Assembly (NCBI RefSeq): GCF_003932955.1
Contig: NZ_QOVY01000012.1
Coordinates: 24,350-88,349, forward strand
Origin: Chryseobacterium sp. SC28
GTDB taxonomy: Bacteria; Bacteroidota; Bacteroidia; Flavobacteriales; Weeksellaceae
DNA length: 64,000 nt
Direction: 5' to 3'
The notes under the pieces are model-generated. The model was not told where the DNA came from, searched no databases, and saw only the letters and a list, made by a program, of their open reading frames with translations. The position numbers and the translations under genes were made by a program. Below, in pieces: positions 28,514 through 37,014 of the stretch (positions within the stretch are counted from its first letter, which is position 1; each line of letters opens with the position of its first letter).

Positions 28514-29167
28514 ATGAAATTTTTCATCGATACCGCCAACCTTGCACAGATCCGAGAAGCACAAGATCTTGGAATCTTGGATGGCGTCACTACCAATCCT
28601 TCCTTGATGGCAAAAGAAGGCATCTCCGGAAAAGCCGCTATCAACAAGCATTATGTAGACATCTGCGCCATATCGGACGGCGCTGTTTCGGCAGAAGTGC
28701 TTTCTACGACTTACGAAGAAATGATCAAAGAAGGCGACGAGCTGGCCGCGTTGCACGAGAGAATCGTGGTGAAAATCCCCATGATCAAAGATGGCCTGAG
28801 AGCATTAAAATACTTTTCCGATAAAGGAATCAAAACCAATTGCACGCTTATTTTCTCCGCAGGACAAGCCCTTTTGGCCGCGAAGGCGGGAGCCACGTAC
28901 GTTTCGCCATTCTTGGGAAGACTGGATGATATTTCTGCTGACGGCCTTCATCTCATCGACGAAATCCGCTTGATTTTCGACAACTATCACTTCGAGACCC
29001 AGATTCTGGCAGCTTCCATCAGAAGTCCGATGCATATCGTCAACTGCGCGAAGATGGGAGCAGATGTCATCACTTCTCCTTTGCCTTCGATTCTCAATTT
29101 GCTCAATCATCCACTTACGGACTCGGGATTGGCTCAGTTCGTAGCAGATTCTAAGAAGTTGGGATAA
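28514..29167 (+). CDS. fsa: Transaldolase-like / fructose-6-phosphate aldolase (TalC/MipB type)
   Basis: A 217-residue class I aldolase of the small transaldolase subfamily. Family marks are MKFFIDTANLAQIREA, DGVTTNPSLMAKEG, the Schiff-base lysine in IVVKIPMIKDG, TLIFSAGQALLAAKAGA and VSPFLGRLDDI. Members act either as transaldolase in the pentose phosphate pathway or as fructose-6-phosphate aldolase; sequence alone does not decide. In an organism where it is the only transaldolase the first role is more likely. It has its own promoter and is convergent with mntH. Confidence 0.9.
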   Translation: MKFFIDTANLAQIREAQDLGILDGVTTNPSLMAKEGISGKAAINKHYVDICAISDGAVSAEVLSTTYEEMIKEGDELAALHERIVVKIPMIKDGLRALKYFSDKGIKTNCTLIFSAGQALLAAKAGATYVSPFLGRLDDISADGLHLIDEIRLIFDNYHFETQILAASIRSPMHIVNCAKMGADVITSPLPSILNLLNHPLTDSGLAQFVADSKKLG

Positions 29168-29178
29168 TTTTGCCTGAA

Positions 29179-30510
29179 TCAAAAAAACGTTTCTTTCAGT
29201 AGGTACAGATTCAGGCTAATGATGATAATGCTGATAAAGATGGCCAAAATCTTGAGCCACATTTTGTTGGCAAACTCTCCCATTTTGGATTTGCTGTTGG
29301 TAAACATTACCAGGGGAACTACCGCAAAGCTTAGCTGCATCGAAAGAATAACTTGACTAAAGACCAATAAATCTGCCGTTCCTCTTTCACCATACATGAT
29401 GGAAATGATCAATGCAGGAATGATGGCAATCGTTCTGGTGATCAATCGGCGGATCCAAGGTTTTAATTTGATATCAAGGAAACCTTCCATCACAATTTGA
29501 CCGGCAAGTGTGCCTGTCAACGTAGAATTCTGCCCCGCAGCGAGCAACGCAATTCCGAAAAAGATGCTGGCCAGAGTGGTTCCTAAAAGTGGTGTCAGAA
29601 GTTTATAGGCGTCATTGATATCGGCTACGTCTTTGTATCCCGTGGTGTGAAAAGTTGCCGCAGCAATAATGAGAATCGAAGCATTGATGAGAAAAGCCAA
29701 CATCAAAGATAAACTGCTGTCTATGCTGGCAAACTTCAGCGCTTCCTTTTTACCCTCGATTGTTCGCGGATAATTTCTGGTTTGCACGATGCTGCTATGA
29801 AGATAAAGATTATGAGGCATCACCGTGGCTCCCAAAATGCCGACTGCAATGTACAACATCGAGGGGTTGGTAATGATTTCTTTATGGGGGATCAATCCTT
29901 CTAATAAGGGAAATATATCGGGACGGCTAAGGAGAATCTCATAAAAAAATGCCATGAAAATGACAAAAATCAATCCACCAACGATGCTTTCTATATAGCG
30001 AAATCCTCTGGACTGTAAGAATAAAATAATAAAAACATCAATAATTGTGATGACCACGCCGATGCTCAGCGGAATCCCGAATAACAGATTTAATGCAATG
30101 GCAGAGCCAATGACTTCTGCCAGATCGCAGGCGGCGATGGCTATTTCGCAGAATATCCAAAGTATAAAGTTGACCACAGGATGAAAATGATCTTTGCAAG
30201 CCTGTGCCAAATCACGCTCCGCAACTACACCTAATTTCACAGAAAGATGTTGCAAAATAATGGCAAAAATATTTGAGAGCAAAACAACCGAAAGCAGCGC
30301 GTAGCCAAACTGTGCCCCGCCGGCAATATCGGTTGCCCAATTGCCCGGATCCATATATCCAACGGCCACCAGCAAGCCGGGTCCCAGATAGGCCAATAAT
30401 TTTTTATTGAAGTTCCCATCTTTCGGAATATGGATGCTTGCAAAAACCTCATTAAGAGAATTGGAACTCTTCTCTTTCCGCCATCCTTTGTTATGATTGA
30501 ATTGAGTCAA
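29179..30510 (-). CDS. mntH: Nramp-family Mn(II)/Fe(II) transporter
   Basis: A 443-residue inner-membrane proton-coupled divalent metal importer with 11 predicted helices. The metal-site motif in helix 1 is MDPGNWATD (Asp54, Asn57) and helix 6 carries VMPHNLYLHSS with the metal-binding methionine. The short cytosolic N-terminus is lysine-rich. The promoter region carries a DtxR/MntR-like box directly at the transcription start, so repression by metal-loaded regulator is likely. The gene is convergent with the transaldolase-like gene, whose stop lies 11 bases away. Confidence 0.94.
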   Translation of the reverse strand: MTQFNHNKGWRKEKSSNSLNEVFASIHIPKDGNFNKKLLAYLGPGLLVAVGYMDPGNWATDIAGGAQFGYALLSVVLLSNIFAIILQHLSVKLGVVAERDLAQACKDHFHPVVNFILWIFCEIAIAACDLAEVIGSAIALNLLFGIPLSIGVVITIIDVFIILFLQSRGFRYIESIVGGLIFVIFMAFFYEILLSRPDIFPLLEGLIPHKEIITNPSMLYIAVGILGATVMPHNLYLHSSIVQTRNYPRTIEGKKEALKFASIDSSLSLMLAFLINASILIIAAATFHTTGYKDVADINDAYKLLTPLLGTTLASIFFGIALLAAGQNSTLTGTLAGQIVMEGFLDIKLKPWIRRLITRTIAIIPALIISIMYGERGTADLLVFSQVILSMQLSFAVVPLVMFTNSKSKMGEFANKMWLKILAIFISIIIISLNLYLLKETFF

Positions 30511-30533
30511 TATTTTAATTGTTAATTTTAATT

Positions 30534-30549
30534 GTTAGATTAGACTAAC
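30534..30549. promoter_or_regulatory. DtxR/MntR-type operator of mntH
   Basis: GTTAGATTAGACTAAC, an inverted repeat GTTAG-N6-CTAAC matching the DtxR-family consensus TTAGGTTAGCCTAAC at 13 of 15 positions. It lies between the -7 element and the mntH start and covers the expected transcription start, a position for repression. Confidence 0.65.
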
Positions 30550-30556
30550 AAAAGTA
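30549..30556 (-). promoter_or_regulatory. -7 element TACTTTTG for mntH
   Basis: Perfect TAnnTTTG on the minus strand, overlapping the metal-regulator box by one base; predicted leader about 30 bases. Confidence 0.6.
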
Positions 30557-30586
30557 CAAATACTATACTAAACTCACAAGCTATGT

Positions 30587-30617
30587 ATAAAAAAACTGCC
30601 GATTAATTCAGCAGTTT
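30587..30617 (-). terminator. Terminator of the DUF937 gene
   Basis: Stem AAACTGC/GCAGTTT with an 11-base loop, followed on the minus strand by seven T. It sits between the DUF937 stop and the mntH promoter. Confidence 0.7.
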
Positions 30618-30674
30618 GATATAAACACGGTTTAGCGGCGATCGTAAGTTGTAATATTACTCCCACCCTCGAAT

Positions 30675-31526
30675 TCATCCTTGTGAAAAATTCGACACTT
30701 CAGCAGAATTTTCCTTTATAGAAACCGTCGTTCCTGTATCGCACTGTTTCCAGAAAAACCATCCTAAAATCAACAGCAAAAGCAGCGGCAATAACCATTT
30801 CCAAATATTTCCTGTGCTACCACTCTTTTCGGGTACAATATCGTGCGTCGTTCCGCTTCTGGTGACCTCAATTACCGGTTTCTCAGCCTCAGTAATCTCT
30901 GGATTTTCTGTTTTTACGGGATTTTCCGTTGTCGGATTAATATTTCCAAGCGGTGTCTGCAAAGGTTCGGGAACCACATTGGCAGTTTCTACTTCTGAAG
31001 ATCCCAACCAATTTCCCAAGCCTAAGGACGCGAAACTAAATCCCGGCGGGAGAGACGACGCTAAAAATCCTTTTTGATCATTTAAGAAGTTGCTAAATGA
31101 GGAAAGTTCCAGATGGTGGTCTGCCAAATATTTATTAATGGTCTCGGCCGTAGCTTCTGTCACAAGACTAAGGAGCGATTTTGCAGACTCCGCTTTTACA
31201 CCTGCATAAGCGGAAACTTCGGTCGTAATCGCAGCAAGCAAGTCTCCCTCTCCGAAAAGTAAACTCAACATTTTAGAGTTTGCAGAATCGCTGTCGTTGA
31301 GCTTTTCCAGCAGTTCGGATAAAGGTTGAGAAAATTGGGTTTCTTTTACCGTAGCGAAAAGTTCCGAAGGCGTATTGCAATGTGTAAAAGCACCAACGAC
31401 TATGGGAATAAACGCCGCAATGGCTTTGGAAACACCGGATTCACTCTCTCCCAACTGAATTGCAGCTTGAGAAACCGCTGAAGATCCCAACCGGTCTTTG
31501 ACGAGGTTCGTAATATTAGTTGCCAT
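30675..31526 (-). CDS. DUF937 domain membrane protein
   Basis: A 283-residue protein. The N-terminal 150 residues match DUF937 (ITNLVKDRLGSSAVSQAA, and repeated LSSLLGGG-like units such as LSLLFGEGDLLAAI), a family of unknown function related to YidB. A proline/threonine-rich linker (about 175-235) follows, then one membrane segment WKWLLPLLLLLILGWFFW near residue 245 and a short tail. Many Bacteroidota DUF937 proteins continue after the membrane segment into an OmpA peptidoglycan-binding domain; this one stops after about 20 residues. I see no frame continuation that would restore such a domain. Confidence 0.82.
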   Translation of the reverse strand: MATNITNLVKDRLGSSAVSQAAIQLGESESGVSKAIAAFIPIVVGAFTHCNTPSELFATVKETQFSQPLSELLEKLNDSDSANSKMLSLLFGEGDLLAAITTEVSAYAGVKAESAKSLLSLVTEATAETINKYLADHHLELSSFSNFLNDQKGFLASSLPPGFSFASLGLGNWLGSSEVETANVVPEPLQTPLGNINPTTENPVKTENPEITEAEKPVIEVTRSGTTHDIVPEKSGSTGNIWKWLLPLLLLLILGWFFWKQCDTGTTVSIKENSAEVSNFSQG

Positions 31527-31678
31527 AATTAGCTTATTTTATTTATTGTTTGATGTAATGAACTGTACCAAATATTAATCCACAATTAAAAATTTTTATA
31601 GGATTTTAATTAGTTCTTATCTTCAAATTACAATGAACCTCCACACTACTGCTACATGCCTGAGTAATCCCGAGAAAA

Positions 31679-33154
31679 TCAATAAGCCTTTGCGAATACA
31701 ACCCTCTGCGCGGAAGCTTTGCCGGAGATCAGAGAAACACCTGCTTCTTGCTTGTTATTCAGAGGGATACATCTTATTGTAGCTTTTGTTTCCTGTTTTA
31801 TTTGCTCTTCCTCTTCTGCAGTTCCGTCCCAATGTGCCAGGATGAAACCACCTTTTTCTGCCAACACAGTTTTGAACTCTTCGTAGGAATCAACTTTTGT
31901 GATATGTTCTTCTTTGAATTTCAGGGCTTTGTTGTACATATCTTTTTGAATAATTTTAAGTAATTCTTCGATATAAACATCGAGGCCTCCCACGGGGACG
32001 GTTTCTTTTGTCAAATTATCTCTTCTTGCCAATTCTACCGTCTTGTTTTCAAGATCTCTCTGTCCGATGGCCAGTCGCAAAGGAACACCTTTCAACTCGT
32101 ATTCCGCAAACTTCCAGCCGGGTTTGTTCTGCGTGTCGTCATCATATTTCACCGAAATCCCTTTTGCTCTTAACCTATTCTGAATTTCCGAGGCCATTTC
32201 ACTTATGGCTGCCAACTGATCTTCGCCTTTGAAAATCGGGACAATCACGACCTGAATCGGAGCCAAACTTGGGGGCAAAACCAGTCCGAGGTCGTCAGAA
32301 TGTGTCATGATAAGCGCGCCCATCAATCTGGTGGACGTCCCCCACGACGATGCCCATGGATATTCCAATTTTCCCTCTTTATTGGTAAATTTGACATCAA
32401 AAGCCTTCGGAAAACTTTGACCAAGAAAGTGTGATGTCCCTGCCTGGAGTGCTTTCCCATCCTGCATCAAAGCTTCAATACAATAAGTCTCTTCAGCTCC
32501 GGCAAATCTTTCGGAAGGTGATTTTATCCCTCGGAAAACCGGCATTGCCATAAATTCTTCTGCAAATGTGGCATAGACCTCCAGCATTCTTTCGGCTTCT
32601 TCAACGGCTTCTTCTCTGGTTGCGTGGGCGGTGTGACCTTCCTGCCAAAGGAATTCTGCTGTTCTTAGGAACAATCGGGTTCTCATTTCCCAGCGTACTA
32701 CATTGGCCCACTGGTTAATTAAGATGGGGAGATCTCTGTAAGACTGGATCCAGTTTTTATAAGTGCTCCAGATGATGGCTTCCGAGGTGGGCCGCACTAC
32801 TAATTCTTCTTCCAGTTTTGCATCTGGATCTACAATCAGTTTGCCGGGCTTTTCGGGATCGGTTTTCAATCGATAATGTGTCACAATGGCACATTCTTTA
32901 GCAAAGCCTTCAGCGTTTTTCTCTTCCGCTTCGAACATACTTTTGGGAACAAATAGCGGGAAATAAGCATTTTGGTGTCCGGTTTCTTTGAACTTTTTGT
33001 CCATTTCGTCTCGCATTTTTTCCCAAATGGCGTAGCCATACGGTTTGATAACCATACACCCTCTGACACTGGAATTTTCTGCCAGATCTGCTTTCACAAC
33101 CAATTCGTTGTACCACTTACTATAATCCTCTGCTCTTGCGGTTAATTTTGCCAT
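31679..33154 (-). CDS. proS: Prolyl-tRNA synthetase, archaeal/eukaryotic type
   Basis: A 491-residue class II aminoacyl-tRNA synthetase charging tRNA-Pro. It is the short form without the bacterial editing insertion, normal for Bacteroidota. Motif 2/3 regions are [38 protein letters not shown] and [24 protein letters not shown] anticodon-binding domain follows ([12 protein letters not shown]), then the C-terminal domain ending in Tyr, typical for this form. A TATATTTG element upstream predicts a leader of about 110 bases with no stem or T-box recognised. Confidence 0.96.
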   Translation of the reverse strand: MAKLTARAEDYSKWYNELVVKADLAENSSVRGCMVIKPYGYAIWEKMRDEMDKKFKETGHQNAYFPLFVPKSMFEAEEKNAEGFAKECAIVTHYRLKTDPEKPGKLIVDPDAKLEEELVVRPTSEAIIWSTYKNWIQSYRDLPILINQWANVVRWEMRTRLFLRTAEFLWQEGHTAHATREEAVEEAERMLEVYATFAEEFMAMPVFRGIKSPSERFAGAEETYCIEALMQDGKALQAGTSHFLGQSFPKAFDVKFTNKEGKLEYPWASSWGTSTRLMGALIMTHSDDLGLVLPPSLAPIQVVIVPIFKGEDQLAAISEMASEIQNRLRAKGISVKYDDDTQNKPGWKFAEYELKGVPLRLAIGQRDLENKTVELARRDNLTKETVPVGGLDVYIEELLKIIQKDMYNKALKFKEEHITKVDSYEEFKTVLAEKGGFILAHWDGTAEEEEQIKQETKATIRCIPLNNKQEAGVSLISGKASAQRVVFAKAY

Positions 33155-33272
33155 ATTTTTCTAAACTGTTTTTTTAACTATTTTAACTTTTTGTAATCTA
33201 AATAAAAAGCCTAATTTTACGGTACTTTATAATTAATTAGTGGTACAAAATTTGGTTTCTTTTTTAAGAGTA

Positions 33273-33280
33273 CAAATATA
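33273..33280 (-). promoter_or_regulatory. -7 element TATATTTG for proS
   Basis: Perfect TAnnTTTG on the minus strand, about 120 bases before the proS start and close to the divergent lipoprotein gene. Confidence 0.5.
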
Positions 33281-33304
33281 GCAAACTTTAATACTTCCCA
33301 TAAA

Positions 33305-34303
33305 ATGAAAAATTTCAACAATAGTTACCTTGCGCATCTGATAAAATCAAAAATTTTGATTTTAATGGTCGGCGCTTTCCTAATGAGTTCCTGCACGGTC
33401 TATACAGGTGGATACTCAGAAACAGATGGTGTGTATTATGATCCCAATAAAGATTCGTTGCCCGCAGGTACCTATCCGGGAAACTACGGTAATCGTATAG
33501 ATGAATATTATAATTTTCAAGATAGCGCGCCAAGCATCTACGACAATAACCAACTAAATATACAAGAGCAGCAGAACCGATATCGGCTAAACACCGATTC
33601 GGATTGGGGATTTTATACCGGTACAGAAACCTATTACAATAGTTTCAATACTTGGGGCTATGGCGTTTGGGGCTACCCAGCTTATGGTTTCTACTACTGG
33701 AATAGTCCTTTCAACTCTTGGTCTTGGGGGCTTGGCTTCGGATGGGGCTATTCTTTTTATTCACCTTGGGTCTGGGGTCCCGGATTTTACAGTCCGTTCT
33801 GGGGATATGGTTACGGCTGGGGTGGCTACTACGGCGGATATTACCATCCAATATACTATAACAGATCTGGCACCAACGGCCGATTGAACGGGATGATTAC
33901 TCCAAACAGAAGTGGCAGCAGAAACGGTACTCACTATGCAGGCATTAATTCCAGTGGATTCCGTGGCAGCAGAGATGTTAGAACCCAACTTGGAACTGCA
34001 AATAGTAGCATAAGAAGTTCTAACAATGCCAACGGTATCAGAATAAATAATAGCGGAATAAGAAATTATCCAAATGGTAATGTGAGAACTTACCCCAACA
34101 GTAGCGGGGTGAGATCGCAAAACTATCCCAACACGGGCGGCGTAAGAACAACGCCTAATTATGGCGGTGGCAGAAATGGCACATATACAAGTCCCTCAAG
34201 ATCTGGGAATTTCGGCGGCTCTCCGAACTACGGCGGAGGTATGAGATCCGGCGGTTCATCAGGCGGTGGCGGAATGAGATCCGGCGGTGGCGGAAGAAGA
34301 TAA
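33305..34303 (+). CDS. Gly/Tyr/Trp/Asn-rich lipoprotein of unknown function
   Basis: A 332-residue protein with a lipobox (FLMSSC, Cys30), so it should be lipidated and placed in a membrane. Residues about 100-180 are a Trp/Tyr/Gly-rich block with motifs such as WGYGVWGYPAYGFYYW; the C-terminal half is a low-complexity Asn/Ser/Gly/Arg region with repeated NYPN, RSGN and GGGMRSGG units. Related flavobacterial proteins are sometimes named prolyl-tRNA synthetase or vitellogenin; here the real proS is adjacent and the name is a misannotation. A surface or cell-envelope structural role is a guess from composition. Same strand as the OmpP1-like gene 48 bases on. Confidence 0.8.
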   Translation: MKNFNNSYLAHLIKSKILILMVGAFLMSSCTVYTGGYSETDGVYYDPNKDSLPAGTYPGNYGNRIDEYYNFQDSAPSIYDNNQLNIQEQQNRYRLNTDSDWGFYTGTETYYNSFNTWGYGVWGYPAYGFYYWNSPFNSWSWGLGFGWGYSFYSPWVWGPGFYSPFWGYGYGWGGYYGGYYHPIYYNRSGTNGRLNGMITPNRSGSRNGTHYAGINSSGFRGSRDVRTQLGTANSSIRSSNNANGIRINNSGIRNYPNGNVRTYPNSSGVRSQNYPNTGGVRTTPNYGGGRNGTYTSPSRSGNFGGSPNYGGGMRSGGSSGGGGMRSGGGGRR

Positions 34304-34351
34304 AAACGTTATAATCATCATAATATAATAATAAAAATACTTTTCATTAAA

Positions 34352-35782
34352 ATGTTAAAAAAAACTATATTACTGCTAAGTATTCCAATTTTAGCCGTGC
34401 ATTTAGAAGCACAGGACATTTCTGTAATTACAAATACGATTAATGTATACTCCGAAAACCCTGTCAATGGAAGTGCCAGATATAATGCACTGGCTGGTTC
34501 CGTGGGTGCGCTGGGAGGTGATATTTCTACTGTCAATGTCAATCCTGCTGGAATTGGAGTTTTCATCGCAAACGATTTAAGTATGACGCTTGGCATTTAC
34601 AACAATAAGAATACTGCCACGCTTGCCGGTAGATCAGTAGGATACACAATGGATAATACAGATTTAAGCAATGCAGGCGGTGTGCTGACTTTCAATCTTG
34701 GGGATAGGGGAACTAAATGGAAGTTTGTAAATATTGGTGTCAGCTACACCACCCGTTCCCTTGATAATTATGTAGAATCCGCGGCTAATCCCAATATCAT
34801 CATTACTAGTTATCCCCTGTATGCGACGCCGGTAGATTATTCTTATCGAGGACACGCCTACAACAGATATGGCGACGTGTCGAAGGCAAATTTTACAGTG
34901 GGCGCCAACTATGATAACCGATGGTTCTTCGGAGCAGGATTGAATTTCCATGACTCTTTCTTAGGTCAGGACGACGCCGCTAATTTTCAAAATAAATTAA
35001 CGAATGCTATTACCACTTTTAACAAACAATATACATCTTATGAGGAGCATTCCGACGGATTCTCGGCTAATATCGGGGTAATCGCCAAGCTCAGCAACGA
35101 ATTCAGAGTGGGTCTTGCTATTGAAACACCTACTTGGTGGAATATCGATAGAATATACAGCCAATATTACAAAGATGACTCTTATTATGATGTTTTTGTC
35201 GAAGACAGAGAGTTGACCACGCCTATGAAAGCTACTCTCAGCGCGGCCTTCGTCCCCAATAAGAATTTTGCCCTAAATGTGGATTATATCCAAGGAATTA
35301 CAAAACCTAAGTATGACGAATATGGCGCGGCAGAGCGGGAATTGAATGATTTCTTTAGCGACTCATATAAAAATTCTTCCGAATTCCGAGTGGGTGCAGA
35401 ATATAGATTGGACGCGTTCAGATTAAGAGCCGGCTACGCCTACCAAAGCAATAGCTTCGATAATCTGTCACTATTGGCTTATAACGACGATGGGTCCAAG
35501 TCTAAGCAATCTTTTTCAGATCTTTTGGTGGGAGAACGAAATACGATTGGCGCAGGTATCGGATATGATTTTAAAGCATTTTATATCGATGCAAGCTATC
35601 AGAATATTTCGTCCAAGTACAAAAGTCCATCATTATTCGGCGTGGTAACAGATCCTAATTATTATACTACTTCCGGCTATTACAATCCTTCCGGAACCGA
35701 ATTATTGAGCGATGCCTATGCAGTTTCGAAAGTGAAAAACAACAGAAACAACTTCTTTTTGACAGTAGGCTGGAGATTTTAG
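34352..35782 (+). CDS. OmpP1/FadL-family outer-membrane transport protein
   Basis: A 476-residue beta-barrel protein. After a signal peptide (about 1-20, HLEAQD), a conserved N-terminal hatch-like block (ARYNALAGSVGALGGDISTV, then NVNPAGIGVF) matches Bacteroidota OmpP1/FadL-type proteins. Alternating beta strands fill the rest, and the C-terminus ends in FFLTVGWRF with the terminal Phe used for Bam recognition. FadL-type barrels take up hydrophobic compounds; the substrate is unknown. It probably shares a transcript with the preceding lipoprotein and ends in a terminator. Confidence 0.88.
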   Translation: MLKKTILLLSIPILAVHLEAQDISVITNTINVYSENPVNGSARYNALAGSVGALGGDISTVNVNPAGIGVFIANDLSMTLGIYNNKNTATLAGRSVGYTMDNTDLSNAGGVLTFNLGDRGTKWKFVNIGVSYTTRSLDNYVESAANPNIIITSYPLYATPVDYSYRGHAYNRYGDVSKANFTVGANYDNRWFFGAGLNFHDSFLGQDDAANFQNKLTNAITTFNKQYTSYEEHSDGFSANIGVIAKLSNEFRVGLAIETPTWWNIDRIYSQYYKDDSYYDVFVEDRELTTPMKATLSAAFVPNKNFALNVDYIQGITKPKYDEYGAAERELNDFFSDSYKNSSEFRVGAEYRLDAFRLRAGYAYQSNSFDNLSLLAYNDDGSKSKQSFSDLLVGERNTIGAGIGYDFKAFYIDASYQNISSKYKSPSLFGVVTDPNYYTTSGYYNPSGTELLSDAYAVSKVKNNRNNFFLTVGWRF

Positions 35783-35804
35783 AATAGGGTCTATCCTGCA
35801 TACT

Positions 35805-35840
35805 AAATCCTGTAAAAATCAATTTTGCAGGATTTTTTTT
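35805..35840 (+). terminator. Terminator of the lipoprotein-OmpP1 operon
   Basis: Stem AAATCCTG / CAGGATTT with an AT-rich loop and a run of eight T. The T-run overlaps the last bases of the convergent rsgA gene. Confidence 0.8.
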
Positions 35841-36765
35841 AAATGGTATTCATTTCATCTGCTTCTTCCATCAGTTTCAGATAGGTGATGTAGCGCGATT
35901 CTTCAATAGTTCCGGTTTTCACACCTTCCAGAACTGCACATTTCGGTTCGTTGATGTGCATACAGTTATGAAATTTGCAAAGCCTCCCAGCCTTAAATAT
36001 CTCCGGAAAATAATGCTGGATTTCTTCCTTTTGCACATCAATCATCGCAAATTCCCGAACGCCGGGCGTATCGATTACCGATCCGCCAAAATCCCAAAAA
36101 TGCATTTGGGCAAAAGTCGTGGTGTGTTTACCTTTGAGCACAGATTCTGAAATATCGCCCGTTTTGATATGCAGATTGGGTTGCAAAGCATTGACCAAGG
36201 TGGATTTTCCACAGCCGGAATGGCCGAAGAATACCGATGTCTGCTCTTTGATTTTATCTATCAAAAAATTAAAATTTAGCCTTGTGTAGGATGAAATTTT
36301 CAAGGTATCGTAGCCGATGTTTCGGTATATTGCTTCGATGTTTTCCACAATTTGTATTTCCGCTTCGTCCAAAGTATCTATTTTGTTGAATAAAATCAGA
36401 GTCGGAATATTGTAGGCCTCGCAGCAAGCAAGAAAGCGATCGAGAAAACCTAAAGAAGTTTCGGGGAATTTCAAAGTATAAATGAAGCAGGCAATATCGA
36501 CGTTGGAAGCAATAATGTGCGCTTCTTTGGAAAGATTGACAGATTTCCGGATCAGATAATTCTTTCTTGGGAAGATCTTCGTAATCCACGCCACATCATC
36601 CTGCTCCAAAGAAAATTCCACCTCATCTCCCACTGCCAGCGGATTCGTGAGTCTCGTTTTTTCCAATTTGAATTTGCCCCGAATCCTGGCTTCATAGACT
36701 TTTTTGGATTCTCCTTCCAACACTTGATACCAGCTGCCTGTAGATTTGATGATGATTCCTTTCAA
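35839..36765 (-). CDS. rsgA: Ribosome small subunit-dependent GTPase A
   Basis: A 308-residue late 30S assembly factor. It shows the circularly permuted GTPase order: G4 LFNKID before G1 GHSGCGKSTLVNAL, then G3 DTPGVREF. An N-terminal OB-fold (1-75) and a C-terminal zinc knuckle (CKFHNCMHINEPKC) complete the family layout. Length is normal. It is convergent with the OmpP1-like gene and its last codons lie within that gene's terminator region. Confidence 0.96.
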   Translation of the reverse strand: MKGIIIKSTGSWYQVLEGESKKVYEARIRGKFKLEKTRLTNPLAVGDEVEFSLEQDDVAWITKIFPRKNYLIRKSVNLSKEAHIIASNVDIACFIYTLKFPETSLGFLDRFLACCEAYNIPTLILFNKIDTLDEAEIQIVENIEAIYRNIGYDTLKISSYTRLNFNFLIDKIKEQTSVFFGHSGCGKSTLVNALQPNLHIKTGDISESVLKGKHTTTFAQMHFWDFGGSVIDTPGVREFAMIDVQKEEIQHYFPEIFKAGRLCKFHNCMHINEPKCAVLEGVKTGTIEESRYITYLKLMEEADEMNTI

Positions 36766-36989
36766 AAATTTGTTTTTATGCCTTGCAAAGTTAGAGTTTT
36801 TATCGTCTTGGGACTATAAAACAGTCCGTAGTTTTAATCCTTAAAACTCTTACACATTTACAATAAAATCTGAAAAAGCTGTATTTATTATGCTCTCTTT
36901 TACTTAGCTTTAAATTAAACAATGGTTTTATGCATTAATAAAGATTCACTAAAAATCGCTCTATCATTTCAATATTGCTTTTTTTGCAG

Positions 36990-36997
36990 TAATTTTG
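36990..36997 (+). promoter_or_regulatory. -7 element TAATTTTG for the LptF/G permease gene
   Basis: Perfect TAnnTTTG 17 bases before the TTG start codon. The rest of the 249-base gap between rsgA and this gene holds nothing else I can name. Confidence 0.5.
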
Positions 36998-37014
36998 AAT
37001 TTTAAATTTTCCTA

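Noticed and set aside
33305..34303. Naming the Gly/Tyr-rich lipoprotein prolyl-tRNA synthetase after database habit
   Set aside because: It has a lipobox and no synthetase motif; the real proS is next to it on the other strand.
33900..34303. Possible CRISPR or tandem repeat array
   Set aside because: The repetition is at the codon level (Asn, Gly, Ser and Arg) inside a coding region, without fixed repeat length or spacers.
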